Both the position numbers and the translations under genes were made by a program. Positions 17,850 to 20,969 of a stretch of 20,969 nucleotides of DNA are shown here, in pieces (position 1 is the first letter of the stretch; each line of letters starts with the position of its first letter). The notes under the pieces are model-generated. The model was not told where the DNA came from. It ran no database searches and saw nothing but the letters and a program-made list of their open reading frames with translations. This stretch comes from Gemmatimonadaceae bacterium (GTDB lineage Bacteria; Gemmatimonadota; Gemmatimonadetes; Gemmatimonadales; Gemmatimonadaceae), in assembly GCA_016720905.1 (NCBI GenBank), contig JADKJT010000032.1, positions 1 through 20,969 on the forward strand, in the 5' to 3' direction.

Positions 17850-19713
17850 ATGCGACCAATTCTACTAACACTGGCAGTCGTTGCTGCGTTGGGTAATGCG
17901 CAGGCGCAAACCGGAACTGTTCGCGGCAAACGCGAAGATGCTCGAGCCGCTTCAACGAGCGGCAAGTGTCGGTTCTTGCGTGAATCCCGCCGCCTGCTTC
18001 GATCGCTTCGCGACTCAACTCAGGGCGAGTTCGATCGCCTCACGACCATGGGAAACGCTGCGGTGGCAGCTGGAGCAGCCGCGGACACAACCTTGGCGCC
18101 AGACTCGATGTCGTCGCTTACCGCTCCGGCGCTGAACGGCGACAACGTGCTGGTGGCCACGCTGACTGCCCGCGAGATGCTGCGGGCCCGCGAAGAGATG
18201 GCGATGCTGGCGGTTTCGCTTGTGACCGCGGCCAGCCGTTGCTGGATGAGAGCTCGTCTCAACGACATCGAGCAGTTGCGCACGAAGCATCTGGCGAGAC
18301 TGCCGAATGTCATGGTGCGCGACATGCGGGCGGCAGGCAGTGATTCTCTTGTATCCGCCCTGAAGGATTCCGTCCAACAGATCTACGACGGTGAACTCAA
18401 GACCTTCTTCGCGGCCCGTGCGGATTCCACAAGTGATCCGGACGTCACAAAGGATTTTGCCATTCTTTGCGTCGCGGATCGCCTCATCAGAAATCGATGT
18501 CGAAACGAGAAACGTACTTGCCGGGAATATCGGGTTACTCCGATATGAGGAGGCGGGATACCTCTCGTGGTTTCTCGATGGGCGATTGCGAGATGGTCAG
18601 ACGGGCTACCCGTTCCTTTTGCGCCGCTCTCTTGAAGGCCGGATGGCCGCCGCCCAGAATGCCATTGACGCCGCCCGCGTCGCGAACGAACAGAAGATAC
18701 GGAGGTGGGTCATGAAGGGCGCGCTCGTTGCCGGGTTTGCTCTCTGTTGAACTGATGCTGGGGTGGCCTTTATCGCCCTTCGGCTTGCACGAGTACGGGC
18801 GTTCCGCACCGGCAAGAAGCGCGTTCCGGTGCTTGGCGGAATGGCAGAACTCATACTGTGGGATCCAGGGGAAACCGTGGTGCTCCTGAAGAACAAGCGG
18901 CTGATTCCCATGGACGACCCATTCGGCGGGTACAAGTATATTTCTCCGTGGCGCGGTGAAGAATTCAAGGGACGCCTGTCTCACAAGCTGCAGATGTCGA
19001 AGTGGACGAGTGATTCGATCTTTACGAGCGATGGGCTGTCGGTGAATCTTGTTGTTGGCATTTGGTGGCGCATTGCCGATGCCAATCGGTACGTCGCGGC
19101 AATCGCCACGAGCCCCACGCCGGAATCACGAACGGATGCCGACGCGCTCGATGACAACGCGAAGCAGTGGATTGAGATGCTTGCCGGATCAACGCTTCGC
19201 GAGCAGGTCAACAAGCTGCCGACTGACAAGCTGATCTCTCCCTACGTCCGGGCGTACATTCAGGTGAAGGACGGCATGCAGACAGAAGCCGTGCCGCAAT
19301 TTTCCGAGCTGCTGAATTTCGCGCGTGACCAACTCGACGCTAAGACGCAGAAGTATGGCATTGAGACTGATCGGCTTGAGGTGCAGGAGTTGGTTCTGAC
19401 CAAGGAGTACAAGCAAAAACTCGAGAATGTCAGGGCTGCCTTCCTGGCACCCGACGAAAGCCGAGCCCTCACGGAAGCTCGTATGATTGCACTTCGTGAA
19501 CTCTCAAGCGTAATCGGCAGCGATCGCGTCGGACTCATTGAGATTCTCAAGGTGATGAAGGTGCCGGACGTGATGCTCTCCTCGGTGGCCGGCGGATTGG
19601 GCGCCTTGAACACGCAGGGGGCAGTGGACGCGGAGGTCGCCAAAATGCTTTCGGCTTCGCACAATAGTGTTCCCGCGGCACCGGGACCTCCGAAGGCGCT
19701 GGGGTCGCAGTAA
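17850..19713 (+). CDS. SPFH/band 7 protein with N-terminal exported region, frameshifted
   Basis: A signal peptide (MRPILLTLAVVAALGNAQAQ) is followed by about 260 residues of mostly helical sequence with no family I know (LTAREMLRAREEMAMLAVSLVTAASRCW, MAAAQNAIDAARVANEQKIR). Then comes one hydrophobic span (WVMKGALVAGFAL.. into ..VAFIALRLARV) and a clean SPFH domain from about 18800: KKRVPVLGGMAELILWDPGE, FTSDGLSVNLVVGIWWRIAD, LAGSTLREQVNKLPTD, and DRLEVQELVLTKEYKQKLENVRAAFLAPDESRALTEARMIALRELS. The pieces are separated by a shift near 18490 and by an in-frame TGA (18748-18750) inside the hydrophobic span; two compensating single-base errors would restore LSVELMLG there. If the TGA is real, the SPFH part would start at GTG 18763. 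SPFH proteins scaffold membrane microdomains and proteases. About 620 residues as one protein. Confidence 0.7.
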
Positions 19714-19762
19714 GGTCACGTGTTGCTGCGCGCTCCGGATGCCGCCTGCGGTGAAAGCGCCG

Positions 19763-19798
19763 CTGGCGCGGATGCACAGGTAATGGCATCCGCGCCAG
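19763..19798. terminator. Bidirectional hairpin between convergent genes
   Basis: Perfect 13-bp arms (CTGGCGCGGATGC and its complement) with a 10-base loop, 50 bp after the SPFH stop and 24 bp after the end of the opposing PEP-CTERM gene. It would serve both transcripts; no clear T-tract. Confidence 0.65.
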
Positions 19799-19821
19799 AG
19801 GACAACACGCGTCTACGGGGC

Positions 19822-20240
19822 TCAGCGGCGCTGACGGCGGCGCCCAACGACGCCGAGCGTTCCAAGTCCAAATGCCATCAAGGCCCAGGTGGATGGCTCG
19901 GGCACGGTCTGAATCTGGAGCACGATGTCGTTGTAGTCCTGATCGCCCGTCGGGATGTCGCCAAAGGCGGCCCAGAAGCGGCCGTGTCCTTGTCGGCACC
20001 AGCCGCCCGCTCACTGAACAGGGCGTAGGGGGAACCGTGACGGAACTGCTGGCAGCTCCACGGGTTGCCGCTCGCCGACCGCGCGCCCAGGTACCAATCG
20101 GTATTGAAGGTCACGTTGAACACGGTGGTGAGGGCATTCGGGTACGTCCCGACAGCGTAGAGTTTCTGCACCTGCAGTGGACCGCTGAGCGGACCGGAAT
20201 ACGCCCTACCCCGGTGGCCACTCCCAAATTCCCCCAGTTG
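19822..20240 (-). pseudogene. PEP-CTERM protein, 3' fragment interrupted by IS21 element
   Basis: The C-terminus is a textbook PEP-CTERM sorting signal: VPEPSTWALMAFGLGTLGVVG then RRRQRR and a TGA at 19822-19824. Such signals direct export and processing by exosortase. Before it lies GRFWAAFGDIPTGDQDYNDIVLQIQ, the acidic DxDYND block seen in DUF4114-like PEP-CTERM proteins, and farther upstream FNVTFNTDWYLGARSASGNPW. One frameshift occurs near 20000. Coding resemblance stops at about 20240, where the IS end begins, so the 5' part (signal peptide and most of the domain) should lie beyond the element, outside the window. Confidence 0.75.
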
Positions 20241-20969
20241 TGTCAACAAACTCCTCCACCTGACGTGCGCGGGACATGGTGAGGTTACGGTCCCTCTGTC
20301 TGCTTCGCAAGACGCGCGGCGGCTTTCGACGCCAGCTCTTGCCCCTCGAATTTGAGCAGATGGCCGTGATGCAGCAGGCAGGTCGAGGAGCGGCGTCACG
20401 ACGACCGTATCGCCGAGTAAGCGCGCCCAGTCTTCAAACGGGCGTTTCTGAGGTGACCAGCGTCGACGCCTCTTTCGTAACGGCTCATCAGCACGTCGGT
20501 GAGTTCGTCACCGGCGTGCGCGGGGAGTTTGCGCAGAAGAGATCATCGTGGATCAGCAAGAGGTCACGACTTTGCTTCCCAGTTGCTGGCGATACGCGCG
20601 GAGTTTCCCAGCCTTGCGCTTTCACTAGATCTTTCGATGAGCTGACAGCTTCTTCGCGATACAGCACTTTGTAGCCCCGTTAACGGCGAGTAACGCGAGC
20701 GCTTTGGCGCAGTGACTCTTGCCGGTACCGGGTGGACCAATCAGGAGCAAATCCTTTTTCGCATCGAGAAATTGCATGCGGGCCGAGGGCGAGCACATCG
20801 CGTTTCGGCAGCCGCGTGTTGTACGTCCAGTCAAAGTCCTTCAAGTCTTTGCGCTCGTGCAGCCTGAGAGCGTGAAGCGCCGTTCGAGCAGCCGCGAGCG
20901 TCGCCGATCGAGCTCGTCTTGCACGAGCTACGAAAACGCTTCGAGAAAACCGATCTCGTGCGCCGCGAC
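20241..20969 (-). mobile_element. IS21-family insertion sequence, istB end
   Basis: An istB-type helper gene ends 44 bp from a TGTCAAC terminus at 20241. IS21-family ends begin with TG, so I place the boundary at 20240/20241. The transposase gene istA and the other end lie outside the window, so the target duplication cannot be checked. Confidence 0.65.
20285..20969 (-). CDS. istB: IS21-family ATP-binding helper IstB, 5'-truncated by window, frameshifted
   Basis: An AAA+ ATPase that helps the IS21 transposase choose and activate its target. Reading stitched frames gives AAHEIGFLEAF, ELVQDELDRRRSRLLERRF, LHERKDLKDFDWTYNTRLPKRDVL, MQFLDAKKDLLLIGPPGTGKSH (Walker A about 20712-20738), AKALALLAVN, LLLIHDDL (Walker B, with His where Leu is usual), ELTDVLMSRYER, and LLHHGHLLKFEGQELASKAAARLAKQTEGP, ending at TAA 20285-20287. 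About 230 residues are visible; roughly the first 20-30 lie past the edge. At least four shifts are present in 680 bp, so it may be either inactive or poorly sequenced. Confidence 0.83.

Noticed and set aside
18748..18750. Selenocysteine or stop-codon readthrough at the TGA inside the SPFH gene
   Set aside because: It sits in a hydrophobic span with no catalytic context, and single-base errors common in this sequence explain it better.

Overview
The window reads as a high-GC bacterial chromosome, most plausibly a member of Gemmatimonadota or a neighbouring phylum. This is an inference from gene content: a BlaI/M56 pair with TonB-plug-like repeats, a DUF4403 lipoprotein, a PEP-CTERM protein, a secreted OmpA protein, and generally weak Shine-Dalgarno sites. 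No rRNA or ribosomal marker is present to confirm it. A dominant property is pervasive frameshifting. Almost every gene is recognisable only by stitching two or three frames, while mtgA and the PPOX-fold gene are clean. Because highly conserved genes such as ilvD are broken at many points yet keep every catalytic residue, I attribute most shifts to uncorrected sequencing indels rather than real decay. The gene ends given here are therefore reconstructions.

Layout. 1-799 (+): the 3' part of mmsA. 899-8511 (-): a long co-directional block, in transcription order blaI, M56 sensor peptidase, ilvD, a hairpin, a type I phosphodiesterase and an alpha/beta hydrolase, the last two joined by an ATGA overlap. 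8595-11198 (-): a DUF4403 lipoprotein followed 10 bp later by a secreted protein of an uncharacterised, probably barrel-fold family. 11272-12040 (+): a short-chain dehydrogenase converging on mtgA (-), with an array of thirteen 7-bp repeats between them. 12141-14816 (-): an envelope group of ompA, an LpxL-like acyltransferase with an internal deletion, and mtgA, with two hairpins between the first two. A 34-bp palindrome separates ompA from a divergent (+) run of a cation diffusion facilitator, a PPOX-fold protein and a PPK2 kinase, which ends at tRNA-Pro(GGG) and a terminator.

After the tRNA the character changes. There is about 0.6 kb without a recognisable gene, then a secreted or anchored SPFH (band 7) protein with an unusual N-terminal extracytoplasmic region, then the 3' part of a PEP-CTERM gene. 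That gene appears to be cut by an IS21-family element whose istB runs off the window edge.

The themes are envelope maintenance (OmpA, acyltransferase, transglycosylase, lipoproteins, SPFH), envelope-stress sensing (BlaI/M56), and general metabolism (mmsA, ilvD, SDR, PPK2). I see no CRISPR, toxin-antitoxin or recognised defence system. The least explained items are the phosphodiesterase-hydrolase pair, the DUF4403/barrel pair, the SPFH fusion and the two unusual non-coding repeats.
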